This document shows, one piece after another, positions 45,352-53,667 of a stretch of DNA of 64,000 bases; position 1 is the stretch's first letter, and each line of letters opens with the position of its first letter. The notes beneath the pieces are model-generated. The model saw only the letters and a list, made by a program, of their open reading frames with translations, made no database searches and was not told where the DNA came from. Source of the DNA: Vibrio sp. qd031 (GTDB taxonomy: Bacteria > Pseudomonadota > Gammaproteobacteria > Enterobacterales > Vibrionaceae); contig NZ_JXQD01000008.1 of assembly GCF_002100145.1 (NCBI RefSeq), positions 62,001-126,000 on the forward strand, given 5' to 3'. Both the position numbers and the translations under genes were made by a program.

Positions 45352-46355
45352 ATTTTTCCGCCTGTCGTATCATAGAACTGTGGCTTTGGAGCCTGATGAG
45401 AAAAAAAGCTTTTCACACTTACATCACCTAATGAGCTTTGAGCACGGTCTGCACCGTAACGTTTCAAAAGGTTCGCTGACTCTTCACTTGAATCTGCAAG
45501 GTCAATTTCATGCACGTTTGGGTCATCAATATGAACTAACCTATCACCTAAATAATGAGAAGCCATCGTAACTTGCCAATACTCTGATACATCCATCATT
45601 AAACTTAATAAGTCTTGTCCACTAGACCACTCATTAAGATACCCTTTATCTCCTGTCGATTTAGCTGCTAACCTTTTCTTACTTCCCATGGTTCCGATAC
45701 ACATCATATGTATATGTTCTGGGTCTATTCCAAGAAAGCGGCTGCACGCCAACTCATGATATGTAATAAAACTGGGTAAATTCGCAAATAACCCACCATC
45801 AAGCATAAGTCCATCATTAGAAGAATGAGCAGGGAAATATGTAGGGGCAGCACTAGTAGACATTGCTACATCACTCACTAACCTCTCACCATCAAATGTA
45901 AACTCTTTATGGTGTGGCGTCTTAAATGCCTTAGGACGTCCTGTAGTTCCATTTACCGCAGGGATAACAACCTTAGTTCGCAGATCTCTTAACTTTATAT
46001 CACCTATAGAACCAACAACTACGTCCTTCAGCGCTTGAGGACTAAAAGCGGTACCGAATGCTTGATTTTTCGTTCGCCGAATTCTCGCCCAAAAGTTATT
46101 TTTGGGGCTAGGAAAGATTTCACACCTTTTTGAATCGATGAGCTCTAGTAAACTGCGCGCGGTTTTTCCTGATGCAAGCCCTAAAGCCAAAATACCACCA
46201 ATAGATGTACCTGATATAATGTCAAAGTGTTTTGCTATGTTGTAATTAGGGTCTCCCTTCGAGAGATTCGCCTCAATTTCAGCTAAAAGCTTAATAGTAT
46301 ATAAACCACGAACCCCACCACCACTAAGCACAAGGGCCTGAACCCTTGGTTTCAT
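45348..46355 (-). CDS. capV: CapV, patatin-like phospholipase effector of CBASS
   Basis: About 335 aa from ATG 46355, with GGAAG upstream; the frame extends to a TTG at 46367. Patatin motifs are LSGGGVRGLYTIKLL (oxyanion hole), GTSIGGILAL (GxSxG) and the DGGLFANLPS dyad Asp. On binding 3',3'-cGAMP such enzymes degrade membrane phospholipid and kill the infected cell. It is the first gene of capV-dncV-cap2-cap3, the order found in V. cholerae VSP-1. Confidence 0.94.
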   Translation of the reverse strand: MKPRVQALVLSGGGVRGLYTIKLLAEIEANLSKGDPNYNIAKHFDIISGTSIGGILALGLASGKTARSLLELIDSKRCEIFPSPKNNFWARIRRTKNQAFGTAFSPQALKDVVVGSIGDIKLRDLRTKVVIPAVNGTTGRPKAFKTPHHKEFTFDGERLVSDVAMSTSAAPTYFPAHSSNDGLMLDGGLFANLPSFITYHELACSRFLGIDPEHIHMMCIGTMGSKKRLAAKSTGDKGYLNEWSSGQDLLSLMMDVSEYWQVTMASHYLGDRLVHIDDPNVHEIDLADSSEESANLLKRYGADRAQSSLGDVSVKSFFSHQAPKPQFYDTTGGKI

Positions 46356-46494
46356 TTCATCTTCCAACTTGACGTTTAACTCATTAGGTAAAACAATACT
46401 AGAACGATACCATAAAAATAAAAACTTGATTGCTTACCTTGTCAAGCATTTGAATACGCTTACTAATTTTAAAGAAAATACAACCTTGCAATGC
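46356..46494. other. Intergenic region upstream of capV
   Basis: About 140 AT-rich bases between the helicase stop and the capV start. It should hold a CBASS promoter, since the upstream helicase operon ends here. No palindromic operator like that of the XRE gene is seen, so the CBASS genes do not look to be under the same repressor. Confidence 0.45.
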
Positions 46495-47865
46495 CTACTG
46501 AAAAGCAGAAAGAACTCTTTCTTTAAACTTACCGAGTCTTAGTTCATCTCCAATTATTCTTGAGGTCGACGTAAGAGAAGAAATAGCAGGTTTGCCCCAT
46601 TGAAAGGTATTATCGCTTGTTTCAACGATGTTCCTCGATGTTATACCAAGACCTTGAGTTTTAATGGAAGGTAGCTCGATATTCATATCTTTGGGGGTAC
46701 TCATAAACGCACAAGAACCTGGGATGTCCTGTTCTATCCGCTCTGCAAACTCTATAAGGTTTTGTTCTGCGAAAGTGAAGAGCCACGCTTGCTGGTTTAT
46801 TGAGCCATTAACTCTAAGAATACGCCCAAGCACTTGCCTAAAGTACAGTTCTGTCTTGACCGAACTAATGTGACAACAAACTTGGAGGCGAGGAATATCT
46901 GTGCCTTCGCTGATCATTCCAACACTTACAATCCATTGTGTATGACTCCGGCGATAACGTTCAATTTCAACTAAAGGTTCTTCATGACGATATGTGACAA
47001 TTGAGACGGTTTGCGAGTACTTTTGAGACAGTATCTTTGCAATGTTTTGTGCATGTTGAACGGAAGACGCAACAACTAATCCTCCCGCATCTGGAGATTG
47101 GGAGCGGAGCTCTGCAAGCTTTTTACACCCCAGTCCAAGTAAGTATTCCATCGCTTCTTGATTGTGAATGACACTTTGGTACGAGGTTTTAGTCTGTTTG
47201 AGCATCTCTAGTATTGAGGAAAATGATTCAACCTTTTCATCACTGATTACCGACAAATGCTCATTGTCTACTAGGACCAACTTTGGAATTCTGCAAACCT
47301 TATCAGCAATAGCTTGCTTCAACGTATATTGATAGTCGACCTGAAGCTGCCCCTCAGGGTCACTGTAATCACCCAACACGATAGGCAAAGCATCGGACCG
47401 CCACGGGGTTCCTGACATAGCGAGTGTGTAGGTGGCAAGTCCCTGAATCTTTGTAAGTACTTGTTGTCCCCAAACATTTGCATTTTCTACATCCGAACCT
47501 GAGCAATGATGAATCTCATCAAAGACTACGAACACTCTTCGGTTACGGAGAGTTTGCCAAAATTCATCACTAAGAAATTGAATTGATTGATAGGTTAGCG
47601 ACTGCCCAATTGAACCTAACCCACCATTAAAAGTGCAATTAAGAGTGTTCGAGAAGGTTCTTTTTATTCCATTCGAAACAGTTAACGACGGAGAAAAACA
47701 CAACACAAGATCGACCATATCATCTTGCAACAATCTTGAAGCAATCGTGGCTGCCAGCACAGTTTTACCAGCCCCTGGTGTGGCTTGGCAAAAGAAGTGA
47801 CGATGGTTATCTTTAAATTTTCTTAATGCCCGTTCAGAACACTCTCTCTGCCAAGCTCTCAGCAT
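46495..47865 (-). CDS. SF2 DEAD/DEAH-type helicase or translocase
   Basis: 456 aa with a full SF2 core. Walker A is ATPGAGKTVLAATIASRLL, motif II is VVFDEIHHCSG (DEIH), motif III is MSGTPWR, and motifs V-VI are GMISEGTDIPRL and RQVLGRILR. No nuclease domain is attached. It overlaps the upstream winged-helix gene by 7 bases, so the two act as a pair. It could be part of a defence system or an accessory of the mobile element; I do not recognise the pair. Confidence 0.85.
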   Translation of the reverse strand: MLRAWQRECSERALRKFKDNHRHFFCQATPGAGKTVLAATIASRLLQDDMVDLVLCFSPSLTVSNGIKRTFSNTLNCTFNGGLGSIGQSLTYQSIQFLSDEFWQTLRNRRVFVVFDEIHHCSGSDVENANVWGQQVLTKIQGLATYTLAMSGTPWRSDALPIVLGDYSDPEGQLQVDYQYTLKQAIADKVCRIPKLVLVDNEHLSVISDEKVESFSSILEMLKQTKTSYQSVIHNQEAMEYLLGLGCKKLAELRSQSPDAGGLVVASSVQHAQNIAKILSQKYSQTVSIVTYRHEEPLVEIERYRRSHTQWIVSVGMISEGTDIPRLQVCCHISSVKTELYFRQVLGRILRVNGSINQQAWLFTFAEQNLIEFAERIEQDIPGSCAFMSTPKDMNIELPSIKTQGLGITSRNIVETSDNTFQWGKPAISSLTSTSRIIGDELRLGKFKERVLSAFQ

Positions 47866-48383
47866 GCTTGTTTTCCTTCATAGAGAACCTTCAGAATATT
47901 TGTTAAGCCATTAACTTTTCCCAGTAGGTACGCTGAACGTTCTTTTGCTTCTCCAAGAAGCGTGATTAGTTTGGGTTCCAGTTCAGGAAATCTAGCTTTG
48001 AGGGAGTGGTATTCATCAATCTCACCCAAAACAATCTCTAGTTCCCCTTTACATTGATTGCACTCACTCACTAACACCGAGTAGTCACGGCTCGAATCAA
48101 TCTCAATATCTACATTTCCTGACTTTGGCGCCACATTGAGAGCTTTAAAGGTGTCTGTCTGAAAGTATCTTTTTTGACGACCGCTCCCTTCACTTCTAAG
48201 CCAACCTTTTTTTATAAACCGTAAGATTTGTCGATAAACCTTTTTGCGCGCTTCATCAGGATCAATGGGAGAACTTCTTAGAACAATAAACTCATCCCTT
48301 AATTCAATTACTGAGAAGCCATCCAATGTTCTTTCAATCAACAACTTGTACATCTCTGAACTGATCTTCATAGAACGTTTCAT
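47859..48383 (-). CDS. Winged-helix-like partner of the helicase
   Basis: 174 aa. The N-terminal half (SVIELRDEFIVLR ... VYRQILRFIKKGWLRSEGSG) looks like a winged-helix DNA-binding domain. A CNQC pair and a long helix follow. It is expressed divergently from the XRE gene, across the operator pair, and its stop overlaps the helicase start. The function is unknown. Confidence 0.7.
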   Translation of the reverse strand: MKRSMKISSEMYKLLIERTLDGFSVIELRDEFIVLRSSPIDPDEARKKVYRQILRFIKKGWLRSEGSGRQKRYFQTDTFKALNVAPKSGNVDIEIDSSRDYSVLVSECNQCKGELEIVLGEIDEYHSLKARFPELEPKLITLLGEAKERSAYLLGKVNGLTNILKVLYEGKQAC

Positions 48384-48404
48384 GTATTACTAACACCATC
48401 AAAA

Positions 48405-48455
48405 ACTAAGGATTGCTTAGTATACAGAAATCAGTAAAACTAAGAAAATCTTAGT
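48405..48455. promoter_or_regulatory. Two operators ACTAAG-N5-CTTAGT for the XRE regulator
   Basis: ACTAAGGATTGCTTAGT (48405-48421) and ACTAAGAAAATCTTAGT (48439-48455) share perfect 6-bp arms and a 5-base spacer, with centres 34 bases apart. They fill the region between the divergent winged-helix/helicase operon and the XRE gene. A dimeric repressor on both sites would shut off both promoters. Confidence 0.85.
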
Positions 48456-48484
48456 TAAGTTGAACTTTAAGATATGAACCATAA

Positions 48485-48802
48485 GTGTCAATCCAAAATC
48501 CAATCCCACAGCGCCTCAAAGAAGCGCGTAAAAAAGCAAAACTCTCTCAGAAAGCCTTGGGAGTGCGAATAGGTATGGATGAAAGCTCTGCAAGTCCGAG
48601 AATGAACCAATACGAAAAAGGGAAACATACACCAGATGTGCAGACGCTAAAATTAATTGCAGATGAGCTTGGTGTGCCATTGAATTACTTTTTTTGTGAA
48701 GATGAAATATCTGCTCATTTAGCCATTGCGATAAACCGACTAACACCACTACAACAAGAAGCTTTACTCAACTACATCTCTGAGCTAGACACTGGTAGCT
48801 AG
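48485..48802 (+). CDS. XRE/Cro-family repressor
   Basis: 105 aa from a GTG at 48485. The helix-turn-helix is KAKLSQKALGVRIGMDESSA with the following MNQYEKGKHTPDVQTLKLIA, typical of phage-type repressors, and a short C-terminal dimer helix. It lies beside its presumed operators and can control the divergent helicase pair. The downstream DAC-like operon begins 87 bases later on the same strand and may be under partial read-through control. Confidence 0.88.
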   Translation: MSIQNPIPQRLKEARKKAKLSQKALGVRIGMDESSASPRMNQYEKGKHTPDVQTLKLIADELGVPLNYFFCEDEISAHLAIAINRLTPLQQEALLNYISELDTGS

Positions 48803-48889
48803 TTTGATATTGCTTGAGCTAAGTACTATTAAAACTAGTCGGTTGTGGTATATCATTCTCCATGCATATGAACGGATATACTGCGAATA

Positions 48890-49909
48890 ATGACCCATAT
48901 CAACCTGCACTCAAAACTGTTAGATAGTACGAAGAGCTTCTGCCACACTTCTCTTATTTCTACCTGTGCTGATGAACAGAATACAGCGCTGACCGAGCTC
49001 GTTTTCAACATCTCCAGATATCAAGAAGAAGGCACAAAGCTGCACCCCAAAGTATATCTCACTAGCAATATTAAACTTGCGCTCCAAATGTTACCTGGTG
49101 CAGATTCAATGCAAATTGGTACAGAAGCTAACTTATCTAGCGCTATAAGAGCTGCCCTAAAAAAATGTGCACCTCTCGCCAATAACGGTTGGTGCATTTA
49201 TATAGCTCAAGAAGGTGGGCAGGTATGCTTCGGTATATTTAGAGGTGATACCAATCCTATTGCGACTTCGATCGATGAAGTAGTTCTTACTACAGATGTC
49301 CCTTACAACACAATTAAAGTCCATCAAGTTACACAAGACCAAGTGGAAGTAAGATCTAATAAAGGTTCAACTTTATACATATCCTTAAGTCCAGCAACTA
49401 ACGAACATACCTCAACACAAAGCCAACTATCAAAGCTCGTAGACTGCATCACAAATGAACTCGATGAAAACAAAGAGTTCGTGCATAAAGTACTATCAGA
49501 TTCTTTATCAGAGGCAATTAAAAAAAGCCATGGATGTTTGATTGCGGTGTCGACTTCTGAACAAACTCCAGCAACTTTCAATGGAGATGGGATACCATTA
49601 TCACCTGTAATAGATTTCCACAAACTCGTAACTTTATGTATCAGCGAAGATAAAGAAGCTGGTGCACTAATCAGCTTTAGCCACATCCTCGAAAGTATGA
49701 TAAACACTGATGGTATAGTTATCTTTAATCAAAAAGCCCAGCTACTCGGTTTTAATTTCTTTATTCAATCCTCGTCCACGACTTCTTTTGGGGGAGCAAG
49801 AAGTCGTGCATTTAAAGCACTGTGCTCAAAACTTGAGACGGAGCTTTGTGGAGCTTATATGCAATCGCAAGATGGTTTAACTCAATTTAAAGGAGCTGAT
49901 AATGAGTAA
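48890..49909 (+). CDS. DisA_N-like (DACN-type) sensor or nucleotidyltransferase, first gene of a three-gene operon
   Basis: 339 aa. The C-terminal domain (about 205-335) has the DAC order: CLIAVSTSEQ strand, DFHKLVTLCIS helix, then TDGIVIF (273-279, for HDGAVII), FGGARSRAFKAL (300-311, for LGTRHRAAVGI), then a last strand. D274-G275 and R304-x-R306 are retained. The N-terminal domain (about 35-170) has paired strands (GWCIYIAQEGGQVCFGIFRG) and is not recognised beyond resembling DACNV-type sensor proteins. It overlaps the next gene by 8 bases. Role: probable nucleotide sensor or synthase that drives the operon. Confidence 0.65.
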   Translation: MTHINLHSKLLDSTKSFCHTSLISTCADEQNTALTELVFNISRYQEEGTKLHPKVYLTSNIKLALQMLPGADSMQIGTEANLSSAIRAALKKCAPLANNGWCIYIAQEGGQVCFGIFRGDTNPIATSIDEVVLTTDVPYNTIKVHQVTQDQVEVRSNKGSTLYISLSPATNEHTSTQSQLSKLVDCITNELDENKEFVHKVLSDSLSEAIKKSHGCLIAVSTSEQTPATFNGDGIPLSPVIDFHKLVTLCISEDKEAGALISFSHILESMINTDGIVIFNQKAQLLGFNFFIQSSSTTSFGGARSRAFKALCSKLETELCGAYMQSQDGLTQFKGADNE

Positions 49910-51227
49910 TATTGCACTCTGGCAGCCAGATAACCTCGTCACTATTCCTGAAACAGCAGTTAGTGCTGCTGAAATTGCAGATTGTGCTCTACAGCTAAAT
50001 TCAAAGGATAAACATCAAATATCTTTTGCTTTAGATAACGGTTTCTATGAAATGGGGATGAACTACCTTTGGTCTCGAACAATTCATGCACTAAAAGCAG
50101 AACTATCGAATGTCGGTGTCAGTCTAATCGGTGAAATGCTAGGTAAAGCTGACATCACCGAAGATGATGATATCAATGATATTATTACAACAAGAGAATC
50201 GATTAAAATCGCAGAAGAGCTAGGGATGATTAGCTCAACAGAAGCAATGAGGTTAAGGCACTCGCATGAGCTAATAGCCCATTTCTCAGCTCTGGGTATG
50301 GCAGAGAGTGAACAGCAAAATATAAACAAAGAAGAGGCTATTATGTCTCTGAAAGCGTGCGTAAAAGCTGTTTTAGGTAAACCCAAGATTCCTGTAGCAA
50401 CACCTTTTATCGAATTTCGTGAAGCCTTAGAAACAGAGACACTCTTGGAATCAGACCCTAAAGTTGACATGCTAAAAAGCTCTCCATACTTTTTCTATAA
50501 GCTCACAATAAGCGTTTTAATGAATGCGGCGAAGAAATCCAATGGCGCTCCCTTGGAGCATGCTCTAGCCAACAGTAATCTACTAATTCCACTTATATGG
50601 CCAAGTTTACTAGACTCTGAAAAATGGCAAGTTGGTCATACTTATGCTGAAAGTTTTGCTGCTGGAAAAAGCATATCTGTAAGTGGACTCAAGAAAACAT
50701 TGCTCAAGGTACATGGATTTGACTATGTTCCTGAAAACCTAAGAAGCGATTCATTCGTTAAAGCTGCAGATGAAATTATAAAAGCTCATGAAGGCATGGA
50801 TAATTTTTACAATGAATCAGCGCCAGTCAAAAATCTAGCCAATCTAGGCACGACCATCCCTACACCAGCTCTTCCAGCGTGCGTATCAGCATTACTTTGT
50901 GTTGTGCTTGGTAACCCATATGGGACATCTCACACAGCGAAACCTAAAGCACAATACTTACTAGACATGCTTACCCCTGACCGCTGGGAATACTATCTAA
51001 ACCATGTTTTACCAAGTGACACTAGGATTCTAAACAAACTTTCGATTTCTAGACCGAGTGAAAACTGGGTAGATGACGTAGTAAAAAAATATAAGCTTGA
51101 TCAATTAACAATTAAAAATAAGAACGTTAGTTCCCTTATCAACGCATCTAAACGCTCTAACTACTCCAAAATTAGATCTCTAGCAGCAGACTTAACCGCA
51201 GCTTATTATGGAAGAGAAAACAAATAA
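49902..51227 (+). CDS. 441-aa helical protein with a HEPN-like motif
   Basis: No family recognised. The chain is mostly helical. Residues 100-150 (IKIAEELGMISSTEAM then RLRHSHELIAHFSALG and a helix rich in acidic residues) look like the end of a DUF4145/HEPN domain, where RNxxxxH is expected. Here the position reads SHELIAHF, so the Arg-Asn is His-Glu and RNase activity is uncertain. The C-terminal 200 residues are unassigned. It overlaps both flanking genes, so equal expression with the sensor and membrane protein is likely. Confidence 0.6.
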   Translation: MSNIALWQPDNLVTIPETAVSAAEIADCALQLNSKDKHQISFALDNGFYEMGMNYLWSRTIHALKAELSNVGVSLIGEMLGKADITEDDDINDIITTRESIKIAEELGMISSTEAMRLRHSHELIAHFSALGMAESEQQNINKEEAIMSLKACVKAVLGKPKIPVATPFIEFREALETETLLESDPKVDMLKSSPYFFYKLTISVLMNAAKKSNGAPLEHALANSNLLIPLIWPSLLDSEKWQVGHTYAESFAAGKSISVSGLKKTLLKVHGFDYVPENLRSDSFVKAADEIIKAHEGMDNFYNESAPVKNLANLGTTIPTPALPACVSALLCVVLGNPYGTSHTAKPKAQYLLDMLTPDRWEYYLNHVLPSDTRILNKLSISRPSENWVDDVVKKYKLDQLTIKNKNVSSLINASKRSNYSKIRSLAADLTAAYYGRENK

Positions 51228-51841
51228 TGAAGTATCTAATACCTAGCTGGAAAGCATTGAGAGTTTTAGGGGAAAGCAACACAGTTAAGCTAACTATGTT
51301 GACGCCAATCATTGGATACATGATTATATTTAGTGAAAAATTTCAAGAGTGGTTCAAGTTAACCTCATCCGTTCTTGGGGTGGGTTCCACACAAGTAGCT
51401 GAAGCTACAATTTCCAACAGTTACTTTCTTTACTTTGGTTTGATCGCTATTGCACTAGCATCTGGGCTATACAGTTTGTCAGCTCCCTCACTTGCTAAAG
51501 AGTACCGTTCTAATCGTGAATATGTACAAGAAAACATTGAACATATTACTCTATCTAGACTATTGGGACTGTCCTCTTTTGTTGAAAAAGAGTACGGTGA
51601 TAAAAAGAAAAGGCATGAGGTTTTCATCAATATTTCACAATTTGAATCATCGTCAAAATCAACTGACAATATAGATGCCTCAGTACTAAGAACTCTCGCA
51701 ATAGATCTTCACAATCACTTTTGGAACTGTACTGTATACAGCCGATGTAAGCTTAGAGCCCTGACCACTCTACTGTATGTTTCTGGATTTATATTGCTGA
51801 TGGTTCCGACCGCAAAATTGTTCTGGAACGTTACCTTTTAG
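51227..51841 (+). CDS. Three-TM membrane protein, last gene of the DAC-like operon
   Basis: 204 aa. Hydrophobic segments lie at about 22-38, 66-86 and 180-200. A charged cytoplasmic-type domain (EYRSNREYVQENIEH to LAIDLHNHFWN) sits between the second and third. The ATG overlaps the stop of the previous gene (TAATG). Position, size and topology fit a membrane-disrupting effector, but no family is recognised. It is the last gene before the island's right-end repeats. Confidence 0.7.
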   Translation: MKYLIPSWKALRVLGESNTVKLTMLTPIIGYMIIFSEKFQEWFKLTSSVLGVGSTQVAEATISNSYFLYFGLIAIALASGLYSLSAPSLAKEYRSNREYVQENIEHITLSRLLGLSSFVEKEYGDKKKRHEVFINISQFESSSKSTDNIDASVLRTLAIDLHNHFWNCTVYSRCKLRALTTLLYVSGFILLMVPTAKLFWNVTF

Positions 51842-51850
51842 AAATGTTCA

Positions 51851-51863
51851 ATAGTCTGGAAAA
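51851..51863 (+). repeat. Right 13-bp end repeat of the second island
   Basis: ATAGTCTGGAAAA, identical and same-orientation copy of 35376-35388, 9 bases after the stop of the last cargo gene. Confidence 0.65.
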
Positions 51864-51878
51864 TCGATTTTCCAGACT
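51853..51878. repeat. 26-bp perfect palindrome at the right end of the island
   Basis: AGTCTGGAAAATC is followed directly by its exact reverse complement. Each arm carries CTGGAAAA, the motif repeated at both ends of the island. Further copies are at 51916-51923 and, inverted, 51961-51968. Probably a double recombinase site; it is followed by no T-run on either strand. Confidence 0.85.
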
Positions 51879-52026
51879 TAAATTTTCTTAATATTTAACC
51901 CACTTTTTGTCTTCTCTGGAAAAATGCTCTTATAGCTTGCTATCACTAGATTCCCAGAACTTTTCCAGAAAAGAATATAAACAGTAATTTGTTACCATGC
52001 GTTAGCAGCGCTAGGGCGTCGCAATT

Positions 52027-52053
52027 GAGTGAGTGATGTCATATCACTCACTC
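52027..52053. terminator. Hairpin after the SPOR-like gene
   Basis: GAGTGAGTGAT (52027-52037) pairs with ATCACTCACTC (52043-52053). It lies directly after the stop of the minus-strand gene at 52056. No good T-run follows, so it may stabilise the transcript end more than terminate it. Confidence 0.5.
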
Positions 52054-52055
52054 TG

Positions 52056-52475
52056 CTAAAGGCGTTTCACTTCTCGCAAAAACACGGTATTAAAATGAGG
52101 GTGGGCTTTTAAGTGGCGCTGCTCTAGCGAAGCTTGCTGATGGTCGATATACGGCCCGATTAAGCATCGATACCCTTTACCGTCATGCTGCTCGACAATC
52201 GTCTCTGAGACATTCGCGTAAAGAAACGCATAGGCTTGGGATGACATAGGAAACTGATCGAAGCGACACTGGATCCACAGTATCGAATCAGCATGACGTG
52301 GTGGAACATCGCCCCACAACCCTTCACCTAAAGGACACTCAGGATCCAACTTTAGAGTCACTTGATCAATACTTGGCTCAACCAAGCATTCGTTAATCTC
52401 GTGCTGTTGTGCAAAGCTCACAGCGGCAAACATCGATAAGCTGACTATGAATGTCGACATCCACTCTATTCTCAT
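52056..52475 (-). CDS. Small secreted SPOR-like protein
   Basis: About 139 aa from ATG 52475, with GAGGAA 8 bases upstream; the longer open frame to 52583 is not supported. It has a signal peptide (MSTFIVSLSMFAAVSFAQQ). The C-terminal 70 residues (YAFLYANVSETIVEQHDGKG then YRCLIGPYIDHQQASLEQRH) look like a SPOR repeat, which binds denuded peptidoglycan at the septum. The middle has four cysteines. Before the island entered, this gene probably followed gor. Confidence 0.7.
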   Translation of the reverse strand: MRIEWMSTFIVSLSMFAAVSFAQQHEINECLVEPSIDQVTLKLDPECPLGEGLWGDVPPRHADSILWIQCRFDQFPMSSQAYAFLYANVSETIVEQHDGKGYRCLIGPYIDHQQASLEQRHLKAHPHFNTVFLREVKRL

Positions 52476-52560
52476 CAACGGCTTCCTCTTTGTATACGCA
52501 TCCATTAAGCATAAAATAGTACACTGTGTTGAGGAACGTAGCCGTGACAAAAGTGAGAGT

Positions 52561-53523
52561 TTAGTACTGCAACCCCAACCCAAAACGCAAAAGCTGTTGA
52601 GACTGTTGCCCGCTAAATTCGGAGGAACGATGAATAAGAACCAAACTCATCAAAGCGCTATAGTCGTAAGAGATATATCCAATAGAGATGCCTGTTTGAA
52701 TATCGGATTGCAAGCGCTCCATATCCACAATCGACTCACCGGTAATCTTGGTATCGCCTTCTAAGAAGTAGTTTTCAGCGACGTATCGACCTTCAATACC
52801 CGCATACGCTTCCCAAGTTAAACCGTTAAACGGAATGTAATGCATACCCTTACTGAACAAACTAAAATCTGCCGGGCCGAAGTCTTCCGGCAACCGGTTG
52901 CCGATCCTCGCAGTCGCGCCCACGCCCGCTTGATTGAGCATATTACCTAAGGCGATGGATGTGTGTGGATTGACCTCTGCGCAGATCATTTGGCAGAACC
53001 CTAAGCTTCGCCCAACCAGACGATACTCTAGAACTCCACCGACTTTATCGTCGACCTCATCTTTCCATCCGTGATAAGTGTCCTTGCCAGCTAGATTGTG
53101 TAGCCCATTCAAGATGCTTGAGCCAAATCCATATTTGCCGGCTCCGACCATACGTGCACCGATTTGATTGACATAAGGGCCATAGCGAAAGCGATAATTC
53201 ACGCCTAGTGCAAAGTAACTGGAAAACGGCCGATCCCCCTCCTGTACGGTCTCTTCACGCTTATTTTCCCTACTGGGAGTATACGCAGCCTGATCCATAA
53301 AAAAGGTCACATAGTCATAGCTGCTTAAAGGGTAACTGTATGATAGGTAACTAGAGGCGGTCATACCGCCGTCTGACACATCAGGGCCATATATATTTTC
53401 TGATGCATTGGTCATTGACCCTTTATCTTCATTGGCAAATTCGAAATAAAACTGTCCTACATTGGCTTGAGCAGTGCCACTTGCTAACCAAAATGCTGTA
53501 AGGCAGAGCAGTGCTCTGTACAT
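52561..53523 (-). CDS. LpxR-like outer-membrane lipid A deacylase
   Basis: 320 aa with a signal peptide (LLCLTAFWLASGTAQA) and amphipathic beta strands to the end, terminating in LRFGLGLQY as outer-membrane barrels do. The stretch GDRPFSSYFALGVNYRFRYG, then GARMVGAGKYGFGS and LHNL...GWKDEV follow the DUF2219/LpxR signature, in which Asn, Asp, Ser and His form the active site. LpxR removes the 3' acyloxyacyl group of lipid A. The expected His is in LNGLHNLAG. Confidence 0.75.
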   Translation of the reverse strand: MYRALLCLTAFWLASGTAQANVGQFYFEFANEDKGSMTNASENIYGPDVSDGGMTASSYLSYSYPLSSYDYVTFFMDQAAYTPSRENKREETVQEGDRPFSSYFALGVNYRFRYGPYVNQIGARMVGAGKYGFGSSILNGLHNLAGKDTYHGWKDEVDDKVGGVLEYRLVGRSLGFCQMICAEVNPHTSIALGNMLNQAGVGATARIGNRLPEDFGPADFSLFSKGMHYIPFNGLTWEAYAGIEGRYVAENYFLEGDTKITGESIVDMERLQSDIQTGISIGYISYDYSALMSLVLIHRSSEFSGQQSQQLLRFGLGLQY

Positions 53524-53615
53524 CCGAGTTCCTTACTCTTTCTTTGTAATATCTGCCTCAGCTATACAATTTACATACCACATCCGCCAAACTGATGGTT
53601 CCACTTCGTTACATA

Positions 53616-53650
53616 TAAAAAAACCGGAAACACATATGCTTCCGGTTTTA
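53616..53650. terminator. Terminator of the peptide ABC operon
   Basis: AAAACCGGAA (53620-53629) pairs with TTCCGGTTTT (53640-53649). On the minus strand the stem is followed by eight Ts, so it ends the operon whose last stop is at 53668. Confidence 0.85.
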
Positions 53651-53667
53651 TTGTTTAATTTTGTTGA

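Larger units (their letters stand above)
35376..51878. mobile_element. Tyrosine-recombinase-trio island with nucleotide-signalling defence cargo, about 16.5 kb
   Basis: Bounded by the 13-bp direct repeats and lying between gor and a SPOR-protein gene, both core genes. It opens with three overlapping tyrosine recombinase genes and a TnpC-like gene, the Tn554-type plan extended by one recombinase. Base composition is visibly more AT-rich than in the flanks. CTGGAAAA/TTTTCCAG copies cluster at both ends, so the true right edge could be anywhere up to about 51970. Confidence 0.7.

Noticed and set aside
52476..52583. N-terminal extension of the SPOR-like protein
   Set aside because: It would bury the signal peptide; the ATG at 52475 has GAGGAA at the right distance.
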